NCBI GenBank assembly: GCA_016584495.1 | Contig: WAID01000007.1 | Location: 1,660,001-1,724,000 of the forward strand | Reading direction: 5' to 3' | DNA length: 64,000 bases | DNA from: Celoporthe dispersa | Lineage: Eukaryota; Ascomycota; Sordariomycetes; Diaporthales; Cryphonectriaceae | Part shown: positions 48,601-59,336 of the stretch, one piece after another | Layout of the letters: each line of letters begins with the position of its first letter | How positions within the stretch are numbered: the stretch's first letter is position 1 | Notes under the pieces: generated by a model | Databases searched by the model: none | Told to the model about the DNA's origin: nothing | The model's input: only the letters and a program-made list of their open reading frames with translations | Made by a program: the position numbers and the translations under genes

Positions 48601-48906
48601 CGCCGGCCACGCCCTCCCTAGTTTTTTAGTTTTTCTCTTGTCATGCGCATTGGTCTCCAGGCGCCTCCACTAGATTTAACACTGGTGACTGACTCTTGTT
48701 GTAACCTCAACCATACTCACCAACATCGCGGGTGAACAGTATCCAGGGTGGCCATCTGATGGAAGCCATTAAGTGAAACGTATAGTACAAAAAGCCAAAA
48801 CAAAAAAAAAATGATCTCTGAGCGAAAGCTAAGTGGGCGATCATGGATGCATTCGTAACATGGGAGCGGGCCCTTTCTCCAAGTCTGCTTCTGCCGATGT
48901 CGACCT
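45696..48906. other. Long intergenic region between the giant gene and the HMG gene
   Basis: About 3.2 kb, upstream of the giant gene (which points left) and downstream of the HMG gene. Apart from the weak HET-like frame at 47103-47438 I see no gene. There is a short GT repeat at about 45739-45756 and an AT-rich stretch at 47930-48650. A long promoter would be expected for a gene of this size. Confidence 0.4.
47103..47438 (+). CDS. Orphan small frame with paired CxxC motifs, HET-N-terminus-like, possible fragment
   Basis: A 111-codon frame starts MAGVDQCSSLRFADLCNTCR and has a second pair, CEICRFVYSEV, about 55 residues later. The spacing C-x-x-C, about 50 residues, C-x-x-C followed by an aromatic helix resembles the region before the HET domain in fungal heterokaryon-incompatibility proteins. 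No HET domain follows in any frame before the DNA becomes AT-rich. It could be a truncated relic, a small unknown protein, or chance. Codon use is less GC-biased than in the neighbouring genes, which fits a decayed or recent fragment. Confidence 0.25.
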   Translation: MAGVDQCSSLRFADLCNTCRFLEDLLEELLQNGTGYHRLPNQALDIMPNRTLTIGSTAPSRCEICRFVYSEVASKFPRLRGPASFHILGKTAKVLPTKCQPRKGQARDLVV

Positions 48907-51314
48907 CTACACCAGGCGGCGATCTGAAATCTTATCAGCCTGGAGAAGTGCGCTGATTCCATCCAGCCCAGCGCTCGCCCTTCCCGCCTGGTCTGGAGGA
49001 GGCAGGTGGCGGGATTGAGTTAGAGTTTATAGGCGGAGCTGAGACCGGAGGTAAGCCAGGCCTGGTCTCGTTATACCCGAACGAGAACCCAGGGCGTGTC
49101 GGCGGAATAGTTGGAATATGATTAGGTGGTGGTGATATGTGATTAGAGATGTGTGTGTGTGTAGGATGGTAACCTGCAACGCGCTGATTAGTGACAATCC
49201 AAGGGCGACAATAGGGCGGCGACCAATCTCAAAACATACCCATGAGATGTGGAACAGTAGGGCCCGCCGATGTCGACTCGCTGCGAGCTCGGACTGGTGC
49301 CAGCTGGTATGGAGGTAGTCCTCTCTCGTCAGGAGACATGGAACGGTACAGAACAGGGCCTGTTGGAAGGGTCAGGTCCGAGGGAGGGCCGAATTGCTTG
49401 CCGCCGCCGCCTGTTGTCAACAGGGCATGGATGGGCAGGGGCCCCTCGATGGGCGTCCTGGGATAGCTGTTGAATGAGCTTCCGCTTGCGGACGACATGC
49501 TCCCCGCCGACGACTGCTCCTTCATCAAGGATGGTGGCCGTGATTCGCTGCTAGAGGTGCTTGGCGTGAGTGCAGGGCTGTTGGTCTGATATCCTCGGGG
49601 CAGGATTGTAAAATTGGGCGGTGGTGCTTCGGCCGGATAGGGTGCTGGGGCGCCGTTCTGCACCGGCCGGCCGTCAAACATATCAGAGAAGGAAGGTAGG
49701 TGTCGCAGCGGTGCCGCTGGTTCTGGGCGAGGAGGAGGGCCGTCCCCATGCGTCGGATCTCTTCGCACTGGCATGCTAGGTGGCTGGGCAGAGTTGTCCC
49801 TAGGGCTCACGGCGGAGCTGGGTGAGGGCTCTCGGCGGCGTTCAAAATACCCGCCGGTTGGTGAGGTAAGGGTGGAATCCTCGCCAGGAGTTCGTTGGGA
49901 TGCCGACACCACAGAATGCGCATAGCACGACTCCCCGTTCGATACGAGCGAGTCCATCCTCTGCCGTCTTGTTGGCGGCTCACCACCACCAGCGGATTCT
50001 CCAGCGCTCCCAGCCCTTGCGGTACGCGCGATGTGGGTTGGTATGCCGCTGGGCTCGTTGATGTTTGGCTCCGATAATCGGATCCTCTTTGCGTTGTCTT
50101 TTTCTGCCAACAAAAATCTAATGGTTAGGAAAGGAAAGAAGAAAAACAAACAGAACGTTGAGGTTATGGTAAATTGAGTGGTCGGGGCCTTGCTAACCTT
50201 GAGGCTTGTTGTCTCCATATTTGGCCTTGAACTCCTGGAGATATACCAGATACTTTTGGTATGCAGGTGTCTTCTTGTACTCGGTTAGGTCGTGGGTGAA
50301 CTTTTCTTTGGCAGTCTGAGCCTGACGCTCAAATGGTTCCTTTTCGGCATGCGCCAGGCCTTGCCAGTTCTCTCCGACGAGCTTTGCGATTTCGGTAAAC
50401 GTCAGGTTTTGGCCTTTTAGGTCCTCTCTCATTTCTAGAAAGGTGACGACCACAGCATCAGCCCCATCTCCACAAACAAAAGTTAAATGTCCATCCTACG
50501 CCTTCACAACCAGGCATGCGTGGGCCGAATCAAAGATGGACTTGGCAGAACAAAAATACACAAGATCGACGAGATTAGTAAGAGGTGGCGATCTTACTGT
50601 TGGAGAACAAGACATATGCAGAAGGGGGGCGTTCAGGCGCATTTTGGTCCGGCTTTAACAGCATAAGAATTAGCCAGTCCATCATCTCTCATCATCAAAA
50701 AGAGAAGGGAAAACAAAAAATAAGTGCAGCATGTCAGGGCGATGAGTCCATTCGGTCGCGGACTGATGGCTCTCGTCCCATCGCAACGTGCTTGTGCAGA
50801 AGAAGTCTCACCTTCGGATGCCTCCGATACTTGCGTTTTTGAACGACTGGCTGGGTCCCGCCGTCCCGGCCATCGCCCGTGGACGGCGCAAGAGCGTCAG
50901 GTCTGTGCGCGTCGTTCCGGGTGTCTTCAACATTCGCGAGGGTGGGTGAGACGAGGGTGGCGGTCGGTGCGATGCCCCTTGCATTGGCGATTCGTCTTTG
51001 CAGTTTCTATTCCGACTTGTTAGCAACCACATGATCCTCGCGCCCACGCCTCGTTCAGGTGCCGATGCTTACTCTTCGATGACCTAGTTTGACACCAAGC
51101 GCATCCCTAAGATATCCAAGGGAGTTAGGGAGTTAGGGAGTTAGGAACGACATGTTCTGCAATGTGAGTTGCCCACGCCCGGCCCGAATACTCACAGGTC
51201 CGACTCTGTGATATCTAGGATTGTCTCCCACGTATCGAATCCCTGGTCGACGAACGTGTCGAGATACTGCGAGATCCCTAGCTCGCCGAAAATGTCCGCC
51301 AGTCTTGAAGACAT
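48907..51314 (-). CDS. SAM-domain plus HMG-box protein (about 589 aa, 7 exons, one frame break)
   Basis: Exons on the minus strand are 51314-51196, 51106-51073, 51006-50812, 50652-50598, 50434-50198, 50103-49240 and 49173-48907, all GT-AG. The first two and the start of the third encode a SAM domain (LADIFGELGISQYLDTFVDQ to LDALGVKLGHRRKLQRRI, residues about 4-58). Exons 4-5 encode an HMG box (about 120-190): ERPPSAYVLFSNKMREDLKG, TEIAKLVGENWQGLAHAEK, PAYQKYLVYLQEFKAKYGD. The rest is Pro/Ser-rich and low-complexity. The last exon starts GYHPTHTHIS and should end LDGISALLQADKISDRRLV-stop. That tail is in the next frame after one extra base in 48978-48980. Presumably a nuclear DNA-binding regulator with a SAM protein-interaction module; targets are unknown. 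Confidence 0.87.
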
Positions 51315-54080
51315 GCAGAAAAATGAAGACCGTATCCTGCCAGGACTCTGTCTGCGGTGAACAGCTTCGAGACTGCCCCCAATCCTGAGCGACAAAGAGA
51401 TGTTCGATCTCAGCGGGATTCAGAACTCCGTGACGGTTCGGGAGAATTGTTCGTCGGGACGAGAGTTGGAACGACGCGGCGGCGGCGAGACCACGATCGA
51501 TAGGACCCTCCTGCTGGCGTTGTTCGCCGGCCACTTGGGCGCACCAGGTTGCCAAAGCCTGCCAGGTTCAAGTCTCGTCGTCGGTGCCTGCCAGGTCTGA
51601 ATTATCGCTGTCAGTGCCTGGGCAGAGACTCGGTCACCGTGGTCGGTCGCGGGAGTCAAGCTGCTCCGTTTGCATGTGTGGACTATTCGGGAAACGTCTG
51701 TCTCGCGTCGGCTATGCGGTCAGGGGTTTTTTCGGATGTGCAGTCGAGTAGGTTGTTTTCTATTCGGAGCGGGATATCATCAGCTGCTGATGGCGATACA
51801 TTGAGAGAAGCATGCGAGGAAGTCTCGAAGGGGATGCCGCTCTGTGTGGTAGAAAGAAGTTCAGTACTTTGTGCCAGGCAGAGGAGATCGGTTGGACTGG
51901 GTGAGCCGGTGAGGATCTCGATGACGGGCAGTAACACACAAAACGTGCAGGCCTGCCACGAGAAATGGTGCTGGCGAGGATCGGCCTGGGACATACCATA
52001 TAGTCAAGCTTGACGGGGTCTAGACGTGGGAGGGGGGAGAGAAACAGACGAAGGTGGATCCTTGGACGTACTGACGAAGGGTGAGAAGGAGGTTGTGGAC
52101 CAAGGTAAGCGATGAGGTAGAGTAGATCAAGAGCAAAGAAGGCGATGCAGGGTTACGAGAAATTATGTCACGTCTCACAGGGGAACAGAAAATCGTTCCC
52201 TCCCCCCCGTCGCCCGTAGAATACTGTGGAGGTGGAAAGAGTCAAGAGTCAGGTACAGGATGCCAGGTACCTCCTGGAGGTCTGGAAGATGGCCCTCGAT
52301 GGACGTGGGTCTGACAGCCGCGCTTTGTGGGCTCGAGTAGAGAGAAACCTTGAAGCTAAGGCCGGGCTGGAAGGACAACCACGAGTGCTGAGGTGGATGT
52401 GTGCGTGTGTGTATCCGTACTGTCCCCGTACTATGTACCCGCAGCAGGTTCCAGGATGAGGGCTGAAGACGGGGGCTGTGGCTCAGGAAGACGATGTCGT
52501 GGGCAGCAGTTCTTGGAGTGCACCAACAGTGTCCACCTGGTAATGCCAAGCAAGCCTGCCAGTCGTGCCAGTCCAGACCCCAGCCGGACCTGACCAAGGC
52601 CCCGGGAGTTGCAAGGGAAAGTTGTGGGCGCAGAGACGAAGGGGTGGGCCATCGCGATCCCAGACAAGAAAAAATGGGATCAAATGTACCACCAGGTAAA
52701 AGATACTAAAATCCATCGACCACGCTTGGCCTAGACGGGGAAGTACATGTGAGCATCTGCGCTGGGGAGCTAGCCGTACTGGCCCAAACAGTCTCTCGCT
52801 CTGGGTCGGATGTGCATTCTTGTGGTGGACATCCGAGAACCAACAAGTGAATAACCAAGGCTCTCTGGGCGCCAGGGCCGTGAACAATATCCCCTCTCTG
52901 GCCACCTGCTGGACCAATGAACGGGCTGTCGGAGGCTTGTGGAGCCAGAGCCGATCGTGGTCGGAATGGGGTCGTCAACGTCCCGGGAGACGCTTGCGAG
53001 TATAAACTGCTGAACCCGCCAGGACCGCCGACGGTCCAATCCCCAGCTGCCAGAACAAGGGATCTAGATGCAGGTAGCACGTTGCTTGGGCGCGCGCGCA
53101 GCAGGTCGCACGTCTTGGTGCCAGCGAGCGCCAGCCAAATGCCACCTGCGGCTAATGGGAGAGGGCGCTACCTCGACGAGAGGTTCTGTGACCATGGACC
53201 TGGCCAGAGATCTCGATGCAGAGCCCGCTCCATTCATAACGTTTTGCCCTTGGAGGCCCCCAGGCAGGATGACGATATACTTGTTCGGGGTGAGATCGAA
53301 ACGGGCCGTGTGACGTCGCAGATACCTGGCAGTGACCTTTGGGGCCATGGCAAAGTGGAAGATAAGGACGCTGTTTTGCCAGATCTCGATCCGTCCTCGC
53401 AGGCATGGCGGCCGCTGCACAGGGAACGTACGATCTAGATGGGAATTCTGAAATGCCGCACGCGGCAGCGCAGGCCAATGAATCATTGGCCATCTTCGAT
53501 GAGGATGACGGCGTGGACGGATTTCTTCCTCAGAGGCCGAATCTGGATTCGATCTGCCTGCCAACCCTATACCGCACTTGCCTCCTGGATGGGGCCTGAT
53601 GAGGGAGGTATCACTCTTTCCCTTTCTGTCTCCCTCGCTCCTTCTTTTTCTCTCTCCCCCCTCTCTGGGTTGGCCACTACACGTTTTTTTCTTCTTCCTT
53701 CTTTTCTTTCCCTCCCCCATTCCCGGACCTAGCATAGGTATATGCTGTACTACTGTCTTCATCGCGTCGCTTTCCCAGCAGGCTGGCGGCCAGTGGCCCT
53801 GGCACTGTACGGCACGGCGTGGTCTGGTGATTGGCTGGACAGCCCCAAAGTCGATTGCTGCCGATTTCTTGTCTGGCGACGGCCAGCGGAGGAACCGCGC
53901 TCGAATCGAGCGTTGGCAGGACGATCGACGATATAGCAGTGGGCCCCAGCCCACATGTCTCCTGACATGCAGGCCGGCCTCTGACCTCTTCAGGCTAGGC
54001 CTCATTTTTGGGTTTCTAGCGCAAACCCCAAAAGCGGGATGACCTCAGATGCTGAGGTAATGAGGCTATCACAGTTCTGC

Positions 54081-54148
54081 TGTATGTATGTATGTATGTA
54101 TGTATGTATGTATGTATGTATGTATGTATGTATGTATGTATGTATGTA
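54081..54148. repeat. (TATG)n tetranucleotide repeat, about 17 units
   Basis: A pure TATG tract. Any frame through it gives a periodic Tyr-Val-Cys-Met pattern (or its antisense counterpart), so open frames across it are not genes. Confidence 0.95.
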
Positions 54149-55742
54149 CATCCGCACATGTGCTCTGTACCATTTCCGCTGTGGGGTCTACATATTCTCG
54201 CACTGCGTCGTCCTCCCTCACACTGCGAACGTAGCAGCAATTCATCACTACTTCTCTGCACGCTCGCGACCACTTCACACATCGTAGTGCCCACGACCTC
54301 TTGTAGTAGGTAAATGCTTACCACTATGCACTACTACGGTAGGCCACGCGGTCGATAAGGTGCAACGTCCATCCCTACACCTTCGCATTCGGACTTATTC
54401 TACACTACACACTAAAAGATTCCTGATACTCAATCGAAGATCGAGCACCAGTCCAAGCACATGAGCAGACGGAACAGCCCGCGTCGATCCTTTTTTTCTT
54501 TTCTTTCCCTCCCCTCCTACGGGATCTACCATAGCCGGCGGAGAAGGAGGAGGACCTCACGCCTCATGTCGACTAGTAGTAGAACCGTGGAGCCATCAAC
54601 ATCGTTGCCACCATCTGCCCCCCCCCCCCCAAAAAGAAAGAAAAGAAAAACGGCCAAACACCGTGCCTGTTGCCTCCTAGATTTCGCTAAAGTCTCCTTA
54701 ACTTGTAACGCACCGGAGAATATCAGCTCAGGGTATACATCCCGAGCGAGTAAGTGACCCTCTTTCAAGAAGTTACCTCCGGTGGTGACGACGTTCCACG
54801 AGGTATAAGATCGACCTTGACACGATGCATCGGGATATGCGGTATCTCGGCGACAGGGATGAAGCTCCTCTGGCTTCCTGAAATGTGGCTTGACGAAGAG
54901 CTCCGGCTCAACGGGATGGTTGCCCCTGGAGGTTTTCGACGGCGGCTCAGCGGACTTTGTGGTACCATGTACAATACTCACATCTCGCCTCCGTCGAGAT
55001 CACGATGAGCCCTAGGCATCGATGTGCGCACAAATGATACAGTACAATGTCCCCATTCCTAGCGACACCGCCCACAGACATCGCAGTTATTGGTGGTCTG
55101 CAGGCGCCACAGTCACACACCGTTTGATGGTCGATCTTTTTGGCCTCAATAGTTTTTCAGGTAGACTTGCGCATGCGCCAGCGCCAGCGCCGTCTCGCTC
55201 CATGGTCTCTCGTCGCAACGCCCCGCGTCACAATTCAACCCCGAGTTTCATCATCTATTGCGGTGGTGCAACAGCACCGAGAGAGGAGAGTTGGAACAGT
55301 TGCCTCCTTCATCTTGCTCCTCCTGCTCCTCCTCCAGTATAGAGCATCTCGATCTCGATATGAAGCACTTCTCCCCAGAATGCCCCAGCATCAACCCACC
55401 ATACCAGTACTTGATATTGTACTATGTTCTATTCGTAATTGCATTGAGCCCATCCATGAGGTGCCCTGCAATGTCAATATTTGATATCATTTCCGACAAA
55501 TCTGAAAAGTATGCACCCCATCAATTTTCAACCTTAAAAAACCATGGGATGGGAAAAAGGCACCAACGAGATGGCAAATTCTAGATCTCGATGTTCTCGC
55601 CCAAGGACCGGCGTAGGACCAATCAGACGACACGCGGTTTCCCGCAGATGATTCTGCGACTAACCTGGGTTAGAGCGGGTCCCATGAAACCTAAAGAAAA
55701 CCTCCCAGCTGGGCAAGCCGACTAAACCTTTCTCTAGCGCTT

Positions 55743-55746
<4 letters not shown>

Positions 55747-55776
<30 letters not shown>
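55747..55776. repeat. (CT)n microsatellite
   Basis: About 14 CT units followed by a second short CT run after an interruption, in the gene-poor region. Confidence 0.85.
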
Positions 55777-55782
<6 letters not shown>

Positions 55783-56375
55783 TCTCTAGCGCTGTGTAGT
55801 CGACGTCGCATCGCTGCTACAGAGACCCCAACATACTTTCATACTTTCATACTTTTTTTTATAAAAAAAATAAAATAAAATTAGTCGTGTGTACAGTGCT
55901 GCGCTCCTCTGCCTTCGGTAGTGGCGGTTGGTTCCGATAACCACATGCCCATGCTCCTGCTGTAGTATCTATCTACTTATACACTACAGGAAAGTACGTC
56001 CCAGGCAACCAACCAGCCAGCCAGCCAGCACACCGCACGACTTATCGATTGGTCTTAGCGCCTAGCAATCTTCGATTCGGACCTGCCAGGTCGCTCGTCA
56101 CCTGCATTGGCTCCCCTTTTTGACACCTTTCAGGTGCCTGGGTAGCAGTTTCCATGCGCTGGAACGCTGAGCTTCGAACTCCGTCCCTCCCTGGGATCAC
56201 TCCTGGATCACCCTGCACGGCAGCGACTTATCAAAAGAGCACCATCACCACCGCCCTTCTCGCCCTGTTTCGTGCAGCACCGGGCCGCAACCTCCGTCAG
56301 GGGCCGATTTACGCCTTTGCATCATTCCCGCTTTGATCTCTTCGCTTGGGGCCCTCCCAAAACAGCAAACTCTTC

Positions 56376-58062
56376 ATGTCTCCATCTGCCCAGCCACACG
56401 ACAACGGCGATGGTGGATCGTCAGCCCCGTCTTCGCAGCCCCAAAGAGAGGCTGGGGACTCTGAAGAAATCTCCGGCCCTCAGACACAGATGACGAATCC
56501 CAGAGCACCGAGGACTGAGCAGGAGCTTGCACAGGTCAGCAGATTTTTTTACCCATCCCCCCTTTTCTCTCTCTCCTCCAGACCAGATCCACGTGTCGTG
56601 CTGTGTCGTGTTCCTCCGCTGCTGGTCCTTCCAGCTACACGGCCCGGGGGGGGGGTTGTCACGGCAGTCTCCTCCTCTTCCTCCGCCTCATACTCGACTC
56701 AACAAACCATCTACCTCGATGCTCCCTCTCCCCACACTGGTCCCCATTTTATGGATATTGGTTGACTTGGGGAATTTCCGGTGGCCTCGGGAAACCCCTC
56801 TGATCAACGAACGATCTGCCTATTGCATTCTTTCCCCCTTGTTGTCCAGGGAGAAAACGGTCCTGTCACACTCATCCGACCACCTGCATTTGACTAATAT
56901 CGGCAATCCATATGCACACAGTACGTACTGACACCATGTTCTAGGCCTTCAGAGACCTTGCTCGGTACGCCAAAGGCCCAATTTTCCTAAAACCCGCTGT
57001 TGCTCGCAAATGGTGAAGTCGGTCAATCAACCTCCCACACACCCCATGGCCACGGCCTAATTGCTCCGACGGCTCGCTCGGTCTCGCCCCAAGTGGTGCG
57101 CCAGGCTGCAGACGCAGCAACGCCCTTGCTCTTCACCCTTTCATGATCGGCCTTTCACCATCCATGAAGCCAAAAGTCTCGGGTGCAGCACCCGGATCAG
57201 CAGGTCTGGAATGCTAAGAAGGTGAAGCAGTGCGTCTAGCCCTCTCATCAGGCCAGTGCCTCGTGACCAGACAGGACGAGCGCGGGACGAGATGCTACCC
57301 CCTTAAGGCGGGCGAGGTGGTGGTCTAGACCATCAGCCACACACCCACCAGTGCCACCCCCGGCCGGGCGGCTCACGACGGCTCGCCCTTGGATCGTATT
57401 TCTGGCAATCCGATCCAGACGGACATCGATTTGTTCATGGGGTTTTCGCTGTGCCATCCCAAGAGGGCGGAATCTTGCGTCCGGGGTTGCAGATGCTGCT
57501 CTGGTCCCAGCATCCTTCCTGCACGACATGGTCTGGGCCCTACCGAGGCGCCTGGTAAGTGCCCGGTGCTGTCTCGTACGCCGCTGTCTACACAGCCTGT
57601 TGTAGCGTGCAAGTACACGCACTCTCTGAGACAAGAGTACATACAGCTAGAGGCGCTGCAGTGCAGCGGGCACCTTGGGCCTGATGTCTCGGCAGCTTTT
57701 CCTCCTTTTTTTTTTAAAAAAAAAAGAAAATCTTCTGACCTTTCGAAGTTATCATCAATCAATCCCCTGGCGTCTTATCATTTATAACCATGTGGTCTCA
57801 GCCAGTAATTTCGAAAAGTCTGGGCTAGCCTATCAGATCAGCTAACACAGTTACTTCCTGCAGGGGTGAACAAGCCGCCACGGCGCTTGAGGTGAACTTG
57901 ACGAACCTGGAGAGCAAGCTGGACCAGCTTTTGGCCTCGTTCGAGAGCATAACAGCTGATACGCAATCCGTCGCAAATGGGAACGGGCAAGGACGTCCTG
58001 ACGACGAGCACGATAAGGTTGGCAGCACAGCTGAGAATGGCCAAAACTCGACACACAAGTAG
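56376..58062 (+). CDS. Small coiled-coil protein (125 aa) in three exons, middle exon 20 nt
   Basis: No long ORF marks this gene; it is assembled from three exons. Exon 1 (56376-56534) reads MSPSAQPHDNGDGGSSAP and onward to RTEQELAQ. Exon 2 (56945-56964, 20 nt, after branch CTGAC and acceptor TTCTAG) reads AFRDLA. Exon 3 (57864-58062, after branch GCTAAC and CTGCAG) reads RGEQAATALEVNLTNLESKL, then DQLLASFES, and ends in a polar tail NGQNSTHK-stop. Phases match exactly (53 codons, then 6 plus 2 bases, then 1 base). The joined EQELAQAFRDLARGEQAATA forms a continuous helix followed by a short coiled coil with Leu heptads, typical of a subunit of a small complex. I do not recognise the family. 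Intron 2 is 899 bp, long for a fungus, and intron 1 holds a 10-G run. Confidence 0.7.
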
Positions 58063-59336
58063 AAGGGGAAGAAATTATCCCGACGGATGGAGGAGGATAA
58101 GAGATGTCAGTTTCGTCAATCTACAGACAGATCCACCAACCTTCCTCAAAAGCCTCAAAGTTGCGAATTTCTTTCTCATCTGCACGCTTCTCTCACTCAC
58201 TCGCACAAAAGCGCCCTGTCGGCCGTCCGACCATCTCGATCTAAACTCGATGGGTGCATGATCTCCGCGCTGTCCGATCCCTCTCTACTCCGTACACTAC
58301 ATAGTATGTAGTATATACTACTATGTACAGTACTAGAGTACTATACACCGCACAAACTCTTATGCTGCGCCGTGGAGGAAGTGATGTCAGTCATCCACAG
58401 GGCTCGGGGGCTGTGAGACGCGTGTTGGAGGCAAGGACCCACGCCAGCCTTTCTCTGGATCGAACAGATCAAAGACATGTTGTTTATTAGGTTCCCAGTT
58501 TCCCTCTCTCGGGGCCCGTCAATCTCGATCCCTCGCGTGTGATTGCAACCCCTGGGGATTGGATTGACTGGGGTTTAAGCCTCCCACTCCTCCTACCAGG
58601 CAGGGGGTCTCGGAGCCGTCTAGGGTGCTGCTACAGGATATACATAACCATACATAGCACAAAAGCATGGTAAAATGTTGCGGAGGGAAACCAAAAAAAT
58701 ATCGTACACGCCTAGCCACTAAATGTCACGTCAGATTCGTAGTATGTTCGAGGTAGAGGACACAGGGGTAGTAGATTGCTGTCTAGAGGGCTGCCATCAT
58801 ACCCTGAGCCTCCCGTAGTTGTCGTCTAGTGCGCCGGTGCCACATCAGGAGTTCCACCCCCACACACACTCTCTCGATGACATTTCGTGGCCACCGCCCT
58901 GGGTAAAACCATCACGTATCAAGAGATAACATCATTATAAGGTATCATCACGCGTCTGCTGGACATTCTTCGCAGTACGAGGTCTTGCGAATTCTGACTT
59001 CTAGAATTCCTTAAGGAACGGACGGACGGACGACCAGCTCTAAAGTCTTCTCAGGCGTAGAATTCATGCTCAATCAAGATGGATGGTACTACTCATTGGG
59101 ATCCGCATGAACTCCTCGACCCATACCCAACCCAGACATACCAACATAAAGCAGGAACAAGACCTCCGGGCCATGAGACATGTACAAGAACCATCTCTGC
59201 ATGCAGGAATGCTGATAACCCACGCCCCCTCGCTGCTGCATTCTGCCCCCACGTGCATCGTCAACTCACCGTCACTACATCGGTTTTTGTCACAACGCCC
59301 TCTCTTGTCGCGTAGGTAGACCACTGGAGCTGGAGA
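58063..59336. other. Convergent 3' region before the CAP-H gene
   Basis: About 1.3 kb of non-coding DNA between two convergent genes. It has short inverted TACTA/TAGTA motifs at about 58300-58340. I see no gene. Confidence 0.45.

Larger units (their letters stand above)
51315..56375. other. Five-kilobase gene-poor region
   Basis: No frame here has protein-like features. The longest open stretch (minus strand, 53064-54005) is Arg/Pro/Ser-rich with no motif and probably reflects GC-rich DNA. The region contains a TATG tetranucleotide repeat (54081-54148), a 13-C run (54618-54630), a CT repeat (55747-55776) and AT-rich patches near 55850-55890. It lies between divergent promoters of the HMG gene and the small coiled-coil gene. 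No transposon ends or transposase remnants are seen. Confidence 0.45.

Noticed and set aside
51683..51994. Extra upstream exons for the SAM/HMG gene
   Set aside because: The SAM domain already begins four residues after the ATG at 51314; the open frame upstream has no motif and no matching donor in phase.
53064..54005. Minus-strand open frame of 313 codons
   Set aside because: Arg/Pro/Ser-rich with no motif, overlapping open frames on the other strand, no splice or start context; looks like chance in GC-rich DNA.
57248..57634. Minus-strand 128-codon frame
   Set aside because: Lies inside the long second intron of the small coiled-coil gene, Arg-rich, without motif or conserved look.
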